Source: Odiellus spinosus (taxonomy: Eukaryota > Arthropoda > Arachnida > Opiliones > Phalangiidae). From it: a DNA stretch of 64,000 nucleotides. The translations under genes and the position numbers were made by a program. A model generated the notes under the pieces. The model was not told the DNA's origin. It worked only from the letters and a program-made list of their open reading frames with translations, and ran no database searches. The stretch is from NCBI GenBank assembly GCA_963920705.1, contig OY987236.1, positions 5,566,190 to 5,630,189 of the forward strand. Reading direction: 5' to 3'. This document shows, in pieces, positions 48,089 to 60,135 of the stretch. Numbering within the stretch: the first letter of the stretch is position 1; the number at the start of each line of letters is the position of its first letter.

Positions 48089-49128
48089 AGCATGTCTACA
48101 ATATTATTTTATAATTGGCCTCGTAAAGGGGTTAATTCGATTGGTTCTCGCAACAATTAATAAGTTTTAAAGTTGTAACACACTTTTCGATGAATAAATT
48201 AAGAGAATTAGAATTCCCTTTTCGACGTTAAAAACTAATAAAAAGAGTTCAGATTTATTATCCGAGGGGATGGAGATTCAAGGGGCTATAGCCAATTAAA
48301 ACCTAGTACTGGCAAAACTCGGGATAAACCAATTTGCAACCCTCTTTCCGATCATTCCTTCTTTTAGCTATTTTCGGAGAGCTAGGCCTAACAATCCAAT
48401 TATCCTACTGGCCAATTAACGGAAAGAGCTTACTTTGCACGACCTCTAACCAACTTTTGTTTACGGTAATTCGAAAAGAAATATCTTATTAGTATAAAAA
48501 AAAATAACTCGGCCGCGCATTCGCGAAAATTAGACTAAGAACAAGCTTAAAGTGAGGCTGTATGACGCATTGTTCATTGTATTTTTAGTTTTTTCATGCT
48601 ATTAAAGAGCCATATTTAAAATTTTACACCTCTAGGATGAAAAGTTTTTACGAAAATGTCAAAAATATAATTATATACAAGTACTTTCACGAAAAAGACC
48701 GAGAGAAAGCAACCATAGAAAATATATTAAGAGAAATAGAAGGTTCAGTCTCCTCTCTTCAATTTTCATGGACCGGGCTTCGTCGAGCTCAAACTGGGGT
48801 ATCTCTACTTCCGGTAGCTCTGTCCTGTTTGCACCGAATGATCAAGCAGATATAGAACAGTCGATAAAAACACTAAAGACTAAAAAATAAGACTTTGCGC
48901 CTTAAGTCTTTGCAGGACGGAAAATATGATACGCCCTATCGCAAGGCACTGATTTTCGGAAGTTCAAAACATCCATTTTGTCGATGAAGCTTCTATTTCC
49001 TTCAACTATTTTTCTACGATGATACCGTCTCGAAAAAACATTTTTCTACTTCTAAAATCGGCTTTCAGCGCGTATGGAAAGGCAATTTTAGCTTAATTAG
49101 AGCGTGCGGATTGGCTTACACCAGAAAA
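48089..49128. other. Intronic, nothing recognised
   Basis: A 72-codon plus frame (48637-48855) ends in the middle of unique DNA; no family recognised. Confidence 0.4.
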
Positions 49129-49692
49129 GGACTCATCTCTTTTATTAGGATGTTGTACATACAAGCTACGTTCACATTAGAGATTTTGAAACCGATTTTT
49201 AAACCGCTTCTGGTGCTTAAATCGACTTTTCAAGCTGATAATTACATTTTTTGGCAAACGATCTCTACAATTAACCTCAAATTTTTACATTTCTATCTTT
49301 CCAAAACGGTTAAAAAGGACTCATCACTTTTATTAGGATGTTGTTCATACAAACTACGTTCACATTAGAGATTTTGAAACCGATTTTTAAACCGCTTCTG
49401 GTGCTTAAATCGACTTTTCAAGCTGATAATTACATTTTTTGGCAAACGATCTCTACAATTAACCTCAAATTTTTACATTTCTATCTTTCCAAAACGGTTA
49501 AAAAGGACTCATCACTTTTATTAGGATGTTGTTCATACAAGCTACGTTCACAGTAGAGATTTTGAAACCGATTTTTAAACCGCTTCTGGTGCTTAAATCG
49601 ACTTTTCAAGCTGATAATTACATTTTTTAGCAAACGATCTCTACAATTAACCTCAAATTTTTACATTTCTATCTTTCCAAAACGGTTAAAAA
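49129..49692. repeat. 188-bp tandem array, three units, inside an E-type MITE
   Basis: Units start at GGACTCATC 49129, 49317 and 49505, exactly 188 bp apart and differing at only a few bases. Each unit carries an E-type left end (AAGCTACGTTCACA); only the last is followed by a right end, TCTCTAGTGTGAACACCGCT, at about 49707-49727. Confidence 0.93.
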
Positions 49693-49733
49693 CGGTTGCG
49701 GCGAAGTCTCTAGTGTGAACACCGCTATATTCC

Positions 49734-50802
49734 AACTTTATTTACGCAAGATGATGGAGCTGCGCGTTATTATTAACCAAGGAAAATTTCCCGCAGCGTT
49801 AATCTTATAAATATAATGGAAAAACCCCTTTTTTTTTTATATTATATTCCCCATGGTAAGTCAGTCGAACGCCAAAGGAAAAAAATATATATTTATTTGG
49901 TGATGCGGGGAAAGAAGGAGACGATATTATTGCGCCAGTTTATTGGCAACTCTTAGAACCCCCTGGGGAATTAATCCCTATAAAGACTTATCCACGATTC
50001 TGAGATTGAATCGAATTGAAGTTGGCCCAGAAGAGGTTGCATTTCGCATCCTCCTGTTTACCGGATATATCTACTTCTCCGAATGATCAGTTCATTAAAC
50101 CTTTATTCGCGAACGTATAGTATTCGGAATTTGTCAGAAATTTCAGTACAATCAAAGTTAAACACCACTTTATTTCAATAATTCTATCTCTAAGAACCAT
50201 TCGATCTCTAAGAATCATATATGGAGGCCCTAGTTTTACGCGTTGAAAATTCTAACACATTCTCACGCGATAAATATACGAAACCAGTCAAAGAAGTCGA
50301 TATACCGCGAACTAAACTCTACGAATTCATTTCTTAGAAAATATAGCACCTTATATATTTGGTACGTGATGAAAACTCGAGGCGTAACGTTCTCTTTGGA
50401 AGAAAACCCCTCGTAACAAGGTTATTTACAATACAGGTTTGATACCAAGCTCGTAATTTAGTAGGCCATTTTTTAACGCGGTAAAAGGGTTAACGATAAA
50501 GAATATTCCTGATGGGACGGATATAACGCGGCCTTGTTTGGTATAGAGAGGTAGTATAGCATTGGGAAATAAGACTTATCCATTAAAGAGCGAAAAACTC
50601 TTGGGCGAGGGCAATAACTCTTAAGAGAACCGCGTTCGGTGGTGGGTATTACTTAGCAAACAGTTGCCATTTTCTCCCCCCAGGATATCAAATCCTATAT
50701 ACGAGAATTCTCGATGGGGTTTTCTTCCTTAGGTTTTTTTTTTCCCGCTCTCTTTATAACTTCATAAGAAACGATAAGAATATAAGTGTGCCTCGCAGTT
50801 GG
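49734..50802. other. Intronic, nothing recognised
   Basis: No gene or repeat family seen. Confidence 0.4.
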
Positions 50803-51101
50803 TAGGCCTAAACAAGGAGGATTAGACAAGGAGAGGAAATGTGGGGCTGCGTTGAGTTAGAGAGAGAAGAGCCAACCTCCCACTCGGGTGGAAAGGGGGG
50901 ATAGGAAATTCTCGAGGTAAACTGTTGTCACGTGGTCGCTAGCTAGCGCGTCTCATAAAGGATCCGTTTTACCCACGCGACAACATTTTACCACGAAACG
51001 TCTCTACCCCCGTTCTCCCAGAGTGGGAGTTTAGGCCGACGCAGTAGGAACCGCGCCGTCCCCACATTTCTTCTCCTTGTCTAATCCTCCTTGGCCTAAA
51101 C
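50803..51101. mobile_element. MITE family P
   Basis: An AAGGAGGATTAGACAAGGAG block on both arms in inverted orientation, extending to GAAATGTGGGG; TIRs of about 40 bp, total 299 bp. A NheI-like GCTAGC lies at the centre. Confidence 0.78.
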
Positions 51102-51121
51102 CAGTAAACTTTAAACGTATA

Positions 51122-51556
51122 TAAAGCCTCGTTCATACATAGACCTAAATGCGCTTCGTTGCGCTTCAATTTCTATAACTGGTTATCAAACCAACGTGAG
51201 AAATCAGTTCGTGTTGGTTCGGGAAGCAATTTGGTCAAGTCGCTTCGGTTCAATCCGCTTTGAAAATAACGAGGCGGGGAGACAAACTTGCTGATAAATC
51301 TTAAAATAACGCGATTAAAATTAAAGTTTATGTCAGAAATTATTAATCAACGAGTTACAAACACGATTTACTAATTAGTTTAAGAAAATTGTTTAAAAAT
51401 TTTAAATTCTGGGCATTTTTTAAATTGACGCTAAGCCTTGGCTTAGGTCGAACTGGGGCGAACGGCCGCGAGCCGTCTTGTCAGCGTGTGAACCAGGGAA
51501 AATGGAAAACGCTTCGTACTGGTTTTGGAACCGATTTTTGTATGAACGAGGCTTTA
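51122..51556. mobile_element. MITE related to family E, copy E8
   Basis: TAAAGCCTCGTTCATACA at left and its exact inverse TGTATGAACGAGGCTTTA at right; 435 bp, no coding capacity. It follows element P after only 20 bases. Confidence 0.75.
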
Positions 51557-52809
51557 AAGAACTGAAAGTTTTAGTCGACACGCGTAATAATAAACACTTA
51601 TCAAAACTCACAATAGATTCCAAACTAGTCTCGCTAAGCCTAAATACAAAAATTTCATTTTTCCCGCTATTACTCTGCAAGGTGAATAACGATAAGTTTC
51701 AAATGAAACTTAGGACTAAATATTTCGCGAAACCGACCATTTGACGTGCCTGAATCAGCTACATAATAGTCACGAGACCATAGTGAAGACGTAGTATGTT
51801 TTGAAAATATTCCGAAGATGCCGATTTAAAAAATATATATTTTTACTGCTGTGGTAATCTTTTTATTTAAGTTTTTTAACGATCTTTCCGAAAATTCTAC
51901 TCAAATAAGGAGTGCCATACTTTTGGGGATAACTATATACTTTTGATTACGTTAAGAAAAAGTTTCATATTTATTAAATATATAGAAATGTATGTAATGT
52001 TTATACTGTAGTTTTGAACACCAATATTAAACTTTTTGGTAAATATTCCCTGCAACATAAGATATATTGTTTTGGTTCATTTTGGAAAGGGTTAAAACAT
52101 AGATCCTTTTCCGAAGGGGAAATAGACTAAAAGTCGACAAAGTTAAAAAAACAAGTCAGGTTCACACTAAAAACTTTGTAACCATTTTTAAGCGTTTTCA
52201 AAAGGTCAGATTGTAAAGTTTAGGAATCAGCTGTATACAGATCCTTTGTTAATAAATGTAATTATTAACTTAAAAAGTTAATTTAAATGTTCAAAACTGT
52301 TGGAAAACGGTTACAAAGTCACGAATGTGAACGTACCTCTAGTCTCGTGACTCTCGTCTCTGTTTTCCTAATCGAATTAAATTGTAAACATCGTTTCTAG
52401 CTATGAACAAACGTCTTTGCTTATTTGTACCCGCCAACATCGAAGCCATAAATAATCTTCGGGAGACGGTTCAGTTGTACTACGTTAGAAAGGATTTATG
52501 CTACCATTGGAAAACCGGTTTTTGAAAGGACACTTAAGCCTTTTCAAGATTGAAAATAAATGTAAAAAATGTTCCAACAAACAAGTTTAGGAGCTTATGA
52601 CGAAGCTGAACTATAGGGGCTAAGTTTCCCACGTATTTTCTACCAGCGCCTGTAGAAATGTTCTCCCTGCCGCACAACTTAGTCCAGGGGACAGCTGTCA
52701 TTCAGGGGAAAATTACTTTTTTTTTAGAACAATCTTTCGGAATATAATTCACTGGGTTTTACTATAATATTTCCCTAATAAAACTTAAATATAATCATTT
52801 TTTGAAAGT
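51557..52809. other. Intronic, with the 22.1-kb-type repeat block
   Basis: Blocks at 51878-51910 and 52608-52680 match 22121-22330 in order; the extra distance includes element E5. Confidence 0.5.
52158..52338. mobile_element. MITE related to family E, copy E5
   Basis: AGGTTCACACTAAAAACTTT at left, inverted as AGGTACGTTCACATTCGTGA at right; 181 bp. Confidence 0.65.
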
Positions 52810-53388
52810 TATCCTTTTATTTTTTATCAGAAGCCGATGAAACCCCCCTTTGAAGTCTACTACTCCAATGTTCCATATAGCGCTCCTCTCTGTATGGGTA
52901 AAATTCACGATTTTACGAGTTAGAAGGGGTCCTACTTCATCCCCCTTGTCTACGGAAAATTGGAAATTCTCTCTCTCCACAAACGACGACGTTTTTTGGA
53001 CGAACTCCAAGGCTGCTAGAGATATTCGCTCGACGAGCTCCCGCTCCGAAAACATCTACCGTTAGGAGGCGTACGGATCGCGCCTTTTGAGAATAACCCA
53101 TACAGATAGGGGTAGACAAGACCCGGGAGTAATAGACTTCAAAGGAGGGTTTCATCGGCTTCTGTTTTTATATAAATGCGTTCGCCAAACTTTTTGCACG
53201 CGTATCTTGGTTCTAATCTTTACAACTGACACGGTCAGCTGAGAATCTTTTCCGCAGATAATGATTGTAATTTCCTGGCTTCTTGAAAAATCTTTAAATT
53301 AACTGACTTTTCCCTGACTTTTTACAATATCATAAAATTCCCTGACTTTTCTGGTTCATTTTCAAATTCCCTGATTTGTGACACCCTG
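52810..53388 (+). mobile_element. Repeat family C, copy C3, truncated and interrupted by B4
   Basis: CCTTTTATTTTTTAT continues as ATAAATGCGTTCGCC after B4 is removed, matching C2, C4 and C6. Right end GTGACACCCTG; the left third is missing. Confidence 0.8.
52828..53164 (+). mobile_element. MITE family B, copy B4, nested in C3, with 7-bp target duplication
   Basis: 337 bp; TTTTTAT flanks both sides (52821-52827, 53165-53171). Confidence 0.92.
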
Positions 53389-53391
53389 TTT

Positions 53392-53445
53392 AAATTTTAA
53401 CGATAGAAAATTTCTTCTTGTAGGGTTTCTTTCTCCCTTTAATAT
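53392..53445. mobile_element. Family A right-arm fragment A11
   Basis: TTAACGATAGAAAATTTCTT then TTTCTTTCTCCCTTTAA, directly after C3. Confidence 0.6.
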
Positions 53446-54999
53446 AACTTCCATGATTCTTGTAGATTTTCCTGACCAATACCAGCGTTGTTAATCATAC
53501 ACGAACAACGGCTTTACCACCACATTACACGTAAGACAAGGCGATAAGAGAGTATGAAAACATTAATATGATAATTAAATGGGGACGAGTGATGACCGTT
53601 TAGATTCGCCGATAATTCCGGCGCTCGTAAAGAGACAGATGGTGACGACATTATATTTTGGTAAAACCCGAAAACGTATAGTAGTTAACCCAAATCACTA
53701 GATGAAATCTATTCTACCATAAATTAGTACAGTGTACAAAGTTAGGCTTCCTTGTATCCCTAGCTTTTTTCGGGCAGTCAATTCGATGTAAAATACCACG
53801 CCTTTTCCGCGTATACCTTCACATTCTGATTATCACTAAAAAACATGCAGTATGAAGCTTCAACACGTTCACAGCTGCATATAGGCTTCGCTTAAATGTA
53901 TAATATCACTATGAAAATAAAATGTATGTTGTTCCCCCAAAATATCACATACAAAGTAATGCCGCAAAGATATTGTGTAATTAACGACAATACCGTGACG
54001 TCACGGGTTTTTCAATGAAATTTGAAGATTAGAGATTTCGAATCAAACAATGGGGGATAAGGAATAAATAAGTTTAGTCATCATCAGCGTAGAATTAATC
54101 AAAATTAAAAAGAGATAATATTAGAATATTTGAAAAGTCAATTTTTTGACAAAACTACCTGTAATTTGGTGCGGTTCCTACAAGTTTCAATAAAAAAAAT
54201 ACGATCCCAAAATTATGTAATACTATCTCTTTAAACCCCAATCATAGAGGAAAGGGTATAGCCTAATTTTGTACGTGCTAATATAAAATTAATTATGCAT
54301 AAATGATTTAGATTTCAATTTAACTCTAGAGCTCATAAGTTAAAATAGTAGTAATGCATATTTCGTGAGAAAACTACTTTTACTTCAATGAGGTTCAACA
54401 TTGTGTATTAATTCGCCTCGAATTTCGCTGTATTACGGACTCATTTTAAACCAATTTGGGAAAAGGGCGCGAATATTCAGAGTGGGAGCCAATTAAAGCA
54501 GGCGCCGTTGGTCAACGAGTACGTTTTTGCTTATAGCCAATCGATCTCGGTTAGAGTGAAGTTTCAGCACGTATTAGGTATACTTCATGGCGATTTAATG
54601 AGTACGAGAAGTTGGGAGATGAAAGAGATATAGAAGTAGCTCGTGCTGAAATTTCACATTGACGCGTGGGGTGAGACTATGCGGGATCGCAGACGCGTGC
54701 CGATCATTCGAATTCTGAACATCGAGCGCAACCGATCGTCATTAGAAATTCTTCTCGTTCTTGGCTTTTATCTCTCTGGGAACTCGGGATTGGGTGGAGT
54801 TTTCTCTAGCGTACAGTAACTCAATTTTTACGGTCTCGATAAGGGGGTTATCTACTACAAAGAGAATGTGAAAAAGCCAAAATGAAGTCATTGTTATTCC
54901 GCGATTGTTTAGTTTTAATTAGCCCGTTCGAATTCTTTTTCCGAAAGACTGTGTCTAACTTCGATCCATTATGATTTCAAACTTTTCTGACGTTTAAAG
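53446..54999. other. Intronic, one copy of repeat M and an imperfect hairpin
   Basis: GTGAAGTTTCAGCACG (about 54556) and its inverse (about 54642) form a hairpin. Repeat M lies at 54368-54416. No gene. Confidence 0.45.
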
Positions 55000-55440
55000 A
55001 TTTTCCTTGACCTTTTCAATCCAATTGTTTTTATTTTTATGACCTTTCAGTCCAATTTTAAAACTCCTTACTTTTACAGTTTTCTCCAAACTTTTAGCCC
55101 AACTTAAAATTTCTTTTTCCTGACATTTTTGATCGAATTTCCAAGGATTCGGGCCATTTTAGTCTAATTTTCAAGGATTCATGATATTTTTAGTTTCATT
55201 TTCAATTGTATTTAATATACAAAGATTCCTGAAGATTCGGGACATTTAAGTTTAATTTCCAAGGGTTTATGAAATGTTCGTTTAATTTTGAAGGCTTTGT
55301 AAAATTTTAATCTAATTTTCTAGGATTCATGACATTTTAATCTAATTTTCTAGGATTCATGACATTTTAATCGAATTATCAAGAATTTGTGACATTTTAA
55401 TCGAATTTCAAAGACATTAAATATATTTATACCGTGACAT
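55000..55440. repeat. Degenerate minisatellite, about 30-bp unit
   Basis: Motif GGATTCATGACATTTTAATC with TAATTTTCT between; three near-identical units at 55310-55400, flanked by decayed ones. Confidence 0.75.
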
Positions 55441-56156
55441 TTATTCCAGCTTCTAAAATTCCGGCAAGCTTTTCCTGGCATATTCAAAGAATTTTACGTA
55501 TTTCCGGTAGTATGTCAAACTTATTTAAAGGATTAGAAAACTCAAAACTGATTGTGATTCCTAGAAACCAGGAAAAAAAATCTCAAAAACCTAGTGATAT
55601 CAAAACAAAAGTTCCCCTGAGAATGAAATGACGTCGGGTCGAATTGAACATTGATTCTTAAGCCCAAATTTGGAAACATATTGGATCGAAAGAGTAAAAC
55701 CAGATCAGGGACAGTCTATATAATTCTTTCTAGAATTGGACGCTAACTTCAAAATAAGGATCGTAGGGCAAAGTTTATTTTTAAACCTAAAAACTTCCCT
55801 TCTTACAAAGAGTGAGAAAAAAAAATAAGAAAAAAAGAGTAGATTTAAAATTCGGTTTCCTGGGATTTACGGTTTATACCAAGAAAACAATAGATAGTGT
55901 CCATTACAGCGAGAGAGAAAAAAAAAAGTTAAAATTTAAAAAGGATCAAGCTAAAAGCAAAAAAGACGTAAGTTATATTTCTTCAGACCATCGTGCAATA
56001 TCAAGAGTCAATTGAATCAGCCAAGAACTACTTCTTTAAACCTTTCTCGCTTACTTGATATCATTTAAGTTACAAAATATGGTAGGACGATAACAGAAGA
56101 AAATAAAACCCTGTTTTCACGCGGTTTTGGCAATTTTATCACCGGTAAAGCGCCCT
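55441..56156. other. Intronic, nothing recognised
   Basis: Two frames of 65 and 67 codons, lysine-rich from AT bias, are not supported. Confidence 0.4.
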
Positions 56157-56692
56157 CAGGGTCGCCACAGTTTTTTCATATTCAAATTCCCTGACTTTTG
56201 CAGGTTTTTTCCTGTCCTTTTCCAACGATTTTCCCTGACCGTTTCAGCTAATACCACCCTATTTTTAACCTTTTATTTTTTATATAAATGCGTTCGCCAA
56301 ACTTTGTTGCACGCGTATCTTTGTTCTAATCTATACAACTGACACGGTCAGTTTCAAATCTTTTCCGCGGATAATGATTGTAATTTCCTGGCTTATTGAA
56401 AGATCTTTAAATTCCCTGGCTTCTTGAAAGATCTTTAAATTCCCTGGCTTCTTGAAAGATCTTTAAATTCCCTGGCTTCTTGAAAGATCTTTAAATTCCC
56501 TGACTTTTTAAAATATCTTAAAATTCCCTGACTTTTTAAAATATCTTAAAATTCCCTGACTTTTTAAAATATCTTAAAATTCCCTGACTTTTTAAAATAT
56601 CTTAAAATTCTCTGACTTTTCAAAATATCTTTTTTGGTTCATTTTCAAATTCCCTGACTTTTTCCTGTTTTCCCTGACATGTGGCAGCCCTG
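56157..56692 (+). mobile_element. Repeat family C, copy C4, with expanded 28-bp arrays
   Basis: CAGGGTCGCCACAG to TGTGGCAGCCCTG. Two successive 28-bp arrays: CTTCTTGAAAGATCTTTAAA type (about four units) and CTGACTTTTTAAAATATCTT type (about five). GCCCT on both sides may be a 5-bp duplication. Confidence 0.88.
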
Positions 56693-58281
56693 GCCCTTAT
56701 TCGAAAAGCTCTCTTCAAGGCCCTTGTAGCCGTCATTACGAGTTATACAAATTAATTTCGTTTTCATTCATAATTAAATATTTGAGCGATTAATTTTTAA
56801 AATTATGGCGAAATATATGTAACTCGATTTACGTGAATTTGCTATTCGAGGCTATATGTCTACTTCAAAAATCTAACCAAAAAAAGGGAACAAATAAGGG
56901 CTGGAAATAAATCCTTTTCAATTTAGAATGAAGAGAAAATCCCTACGGTCATTCTTTAGACAGCTCTACGGACCTATATACGGATCTACGTAGAATATAT
57001 AAAAGTTTTAGGGACACAATCTCAAATCCAACTTCGAAAAAAAGAAGAAAAAGAGGGATAAAAAGAATTTGACGTGAACCTATTGTTGTTTTAAACTATA
57101 TATATACATGTATTGTCGTGTAGAATCCTTCCCTACAGGAGTCTAAACTATATATAAAAATATATATATATATACTCCTATTCAAGAGGAGTTGTCTCAA
57201 GAAAGAAAACTGAGGCGTATTAATACACAATGTTAAATCATTATAGGGTTAAGAAAATAGTCAAAAGTTTGCAATTTAACCGAAAATATCAGATAGAATT
57301 TTCAATACGTAAAAGTAGATTTTTCCATCTATCTCTAGGGTACAAAATAATAAAGATATATATTTTTTATTTCAAGAGGAGTTGGTTGTAATGGAAAGAC
57401 TGAGGCGGATTGATACCCAATATAAAACGTCATAGAGAAGAGAGTTTTAAGTGTAAACTTCCCTTCAACATTAAGACTACGTTTTTCATCCTTGTGACGG
57501 AAGGCTTAATTGAGTGGATTTACGGATTAGTAGATAAATCCTGATTTTCACAACGTCACCGTTTTCGGTTTATTGTTCTTGTTTGTTTTTGATGTAAAAG
57601 TTTATTTTAACTTTCAAACAGTGGATTAAAATCATCCGCATTCGATTTTTTAAAATATACGGAAGTATTTGAAAATTAATCTTTTAAAATCCCTCCTTCT
57701 TGCAAAATCAATTTAAAATTTAAATTTAAAAGTTAAACTTCATTTAAATAGTTGAATATAATATGTTAATTATTTTTAAATCAATTATATTTAATTCCCG
57801 AGATCCATACTGTTTAATATTGAATTTTAAACGCGGTCGAGGGATCGTACACTTGCCATATTTGAGCACGGGATTATGAAATTTCGGCATAAATTTGAAA
57901 CGTATTTGAGATAAATTCGGAGCTTGGCTAAAATTAATAATAGTCAACATTTATTGTACCAAAATCAAATTAGAGTAAATACCGGAAGTGATCTGACGTC
58001 ATACTAAAGCTAGAATATTTATTGAAATCAAGGACATAAGGGGTTAAACGATTCAGTTGTGAATATTTAAATCATAGTTTTTCATTTCCCTATAATTTAA
58101 TCTCGCGGCACAGTTTTTCAAATAGTTAACTTTATCAGTGTAGTTTAAACCTATGATTATTAACAATGGAACCAATAGAAAAAGATGAATAACAAAACCT
58201 GGCATTAATAAACGTCATCTAACGTCCCAAACAGTACCTGCAAAAGTAAGAACTAACAAAATCAAGTGGGTTTACCTCCTA
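56693..58281. other. Intronic, two inverted copies of repeat M
   Basis: Repeat M at 57180-57228 and 57374-57428; TA microsatellite near 57150-57175. No gene. Confidence 0.45.
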
Positions 58282-58850
58282 AAGCTTAGTTCCCACTTGA
58301 CCGAAAACACGACCGAAACACTGCGTTAACACCTCTGCGGTAAAAAAGTTTCTGCACAAGATGACCGAAAACGATTTCGGTCGGACAGAATCTGTGTTCT
58401 ATTTTTACTTCACAAGTCGACCGAAAGATATTTGACGAACCAATGATAATTCTGTTGTTGGAAATTTTTTTGTACATAAGATACGAAAGCATTGTATAAT
58501 TAAATAAGCATAGTGTATTAATTATTTCAACAGAAAAACTCGTATCTGACAGGTTTTCCATCAGAGATGGCGCTGCAGCCTAGTTTTTTAAAAAATATTT
58601 GGCGGTAAATTCAAAAACAGGCGTTAAGCAGACGACGTGTCAAGAACTCTAGTGTCTCGTTATTTTCGCGATTATACGAGACACTTACGTCACACCACGT
58701 GATTACTCGAATCTCCTTTCGGTCGCGGTTTTCGGTCGTATGTGTGAACCAATGGAACATTATACCGTCGGGGCTCTGCGTTAATAGACATTTTTTGCCG
58801 CAGCGACAACTTTTTCGGTCGTTATTTTCGGTCAAGTGGGAACCTAGCTT
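58282..58850. mobile_element. MITE family L (TIR AGCTTAGTTCCCACTTGACC)
   Basis: AAGCTTAGTTCCCACTTGAC at left and, inverted, AAGCTAGGTTCCCACTTGAC at right; the match continues through CCGAAAA and CGACCGAAA. 569 bp. Two minus frames (58286-58561, 91 codons; 58611-58877, 88 codons) fall on it; neither shows a transposase motif. Confidence 0.78.
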
Positions 58851-59551
58851 AAGGCTTAATCTGGGATAAATATTCAATCGACCAAATGGGAAAATGTAGA
58901 ATTGCGACTAGAAGTGATCACGTGACCCGATGACGTCGTACTTTTCCCCAAGCGTGGTCTGTATTCATTCTGATTGAAGCCAGTACCCAAAATATCGATA
59001 TATAATATCGTGATTAAGATATCAGATAACAGGAACAACATTTCATACTAAAAATAATCGATATATAATTTCCATCCAAAATAATGGCATCCTCACTCTC
59101 AAGAACAATACGTCAACTATTACCGCGGAAATATGATAAGCGTATCTCAAATAGCCATTAGCATCTGGCCATACGTAAGAGAACTAGATTCAGATCAGTA
59201 TTATATCGAGCTTTCAACACCTACAGAACTACACACTTTCCACTATCTTTAGATCTACAATGAAACAAATCACTGAAACGTTGTAATTGAAACTGAGACT
59301 GTTACTCAGGGATATTCGATGGTATAGTCAACAAATATTGGAGCAATTCATCTCAAGTTTCAGGGGAAATAGTAAAATACGTCACGTGAACTGTCATTTT
59401 TTCATTTTAAAGTTTTTTCCCGAGAAAATGACGTGGTATTTACTGAAAAACTTTATTTACTATAAATACCATGTCGTTTTCTCTATAAAGAAAACTTAAT
59501 TTCGGAATAATCTTTTAGATTTTTGCAGGAAATTCACTAAATACTCGTGTT
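58851..59551. other. Intronic, nothing recognised
   Basis: No gene or repeat family seen. Confidence 0.4.
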
Positions 59552-60072
59552 GAAGGGAGAATGAAGCCTGCCAACATAATTTTTTTATCGATTACATATC
59601 AATCGTTAAAATAGGCCTATACTTCATTATTAAAAACTAATACAAATCAATATTAAGTTTAAAATTAATTTAAAAATTACTCTGAAAGTATTGGATAGAT
59701 AGATACAGTCTCCAGTGAACCAGCAAGAAACGCGCAACTCGTAAGCCCTGTACAGATTAGCCCCGCTTTTGGAGCGTCGCGTCATGGTTGTGTCGCGTGC
59801 CCGTACCGATCGTTCTAGCGCGTGACGTTCGATATTACCATTGATAAGCTCGTGAACGTTGATTAGTTCGCATTAATCGCAACGCTTTAAAATGGGCTAA
59901 TGTGTAGAGACCTTTAAATCTATCTGAAACGCTTTACTGTCGGTATAAAAAGAGCGCTTCTTAAAGTTAATTTCTAGCTTGAAATTCGTTTGTTCTTTTA
60001 CTATTGGGCATATTTTATCGATAAAGAATCTATAGAAAGTCACGTGTTGTCTGGCTTTATTCTTCTTTCAAA
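59552..60072. mobile_element. Palindromic MITE family A, copy A12 (diverged, long)
   Basis: GAAGGGAGAATGAAGCCTGCC at left, TGTCTGGCTTTATTCTTC at right; GC-rich centre at 59740-59860. About 520 bp, the longest and most diverged copy. Confidence 0.6.
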
Positions 60073-60073
60073 G

Positions 60074-60135
60074 AGGAGTTGTTACTAACTACTTTTTTCT
60101 TTATAAGGTTTCATATTGCATATCAATCCGCCTCA
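60074..60135. repeat. Repeat M, representative copy
   Basis: AACTACTTTTTTCTTTATAAGG-type lead then CATATCAATCCGCCTCAG. Seven copies of this segment of about 50 bp occur: 21239, 54368, 57180, 57374, 60074, 61690 and 63767. Confidence 0.7.

Noticed and set aside
49111..49556. Two near-identical frames of 85 and 72 codons
   Set aside because: Generated by the 188-bp tandem array.
55812..56015. 67-codon lysine-rich frame
   Set aside because: AT/AAA bias, no features, no neighbours supporting a gene.
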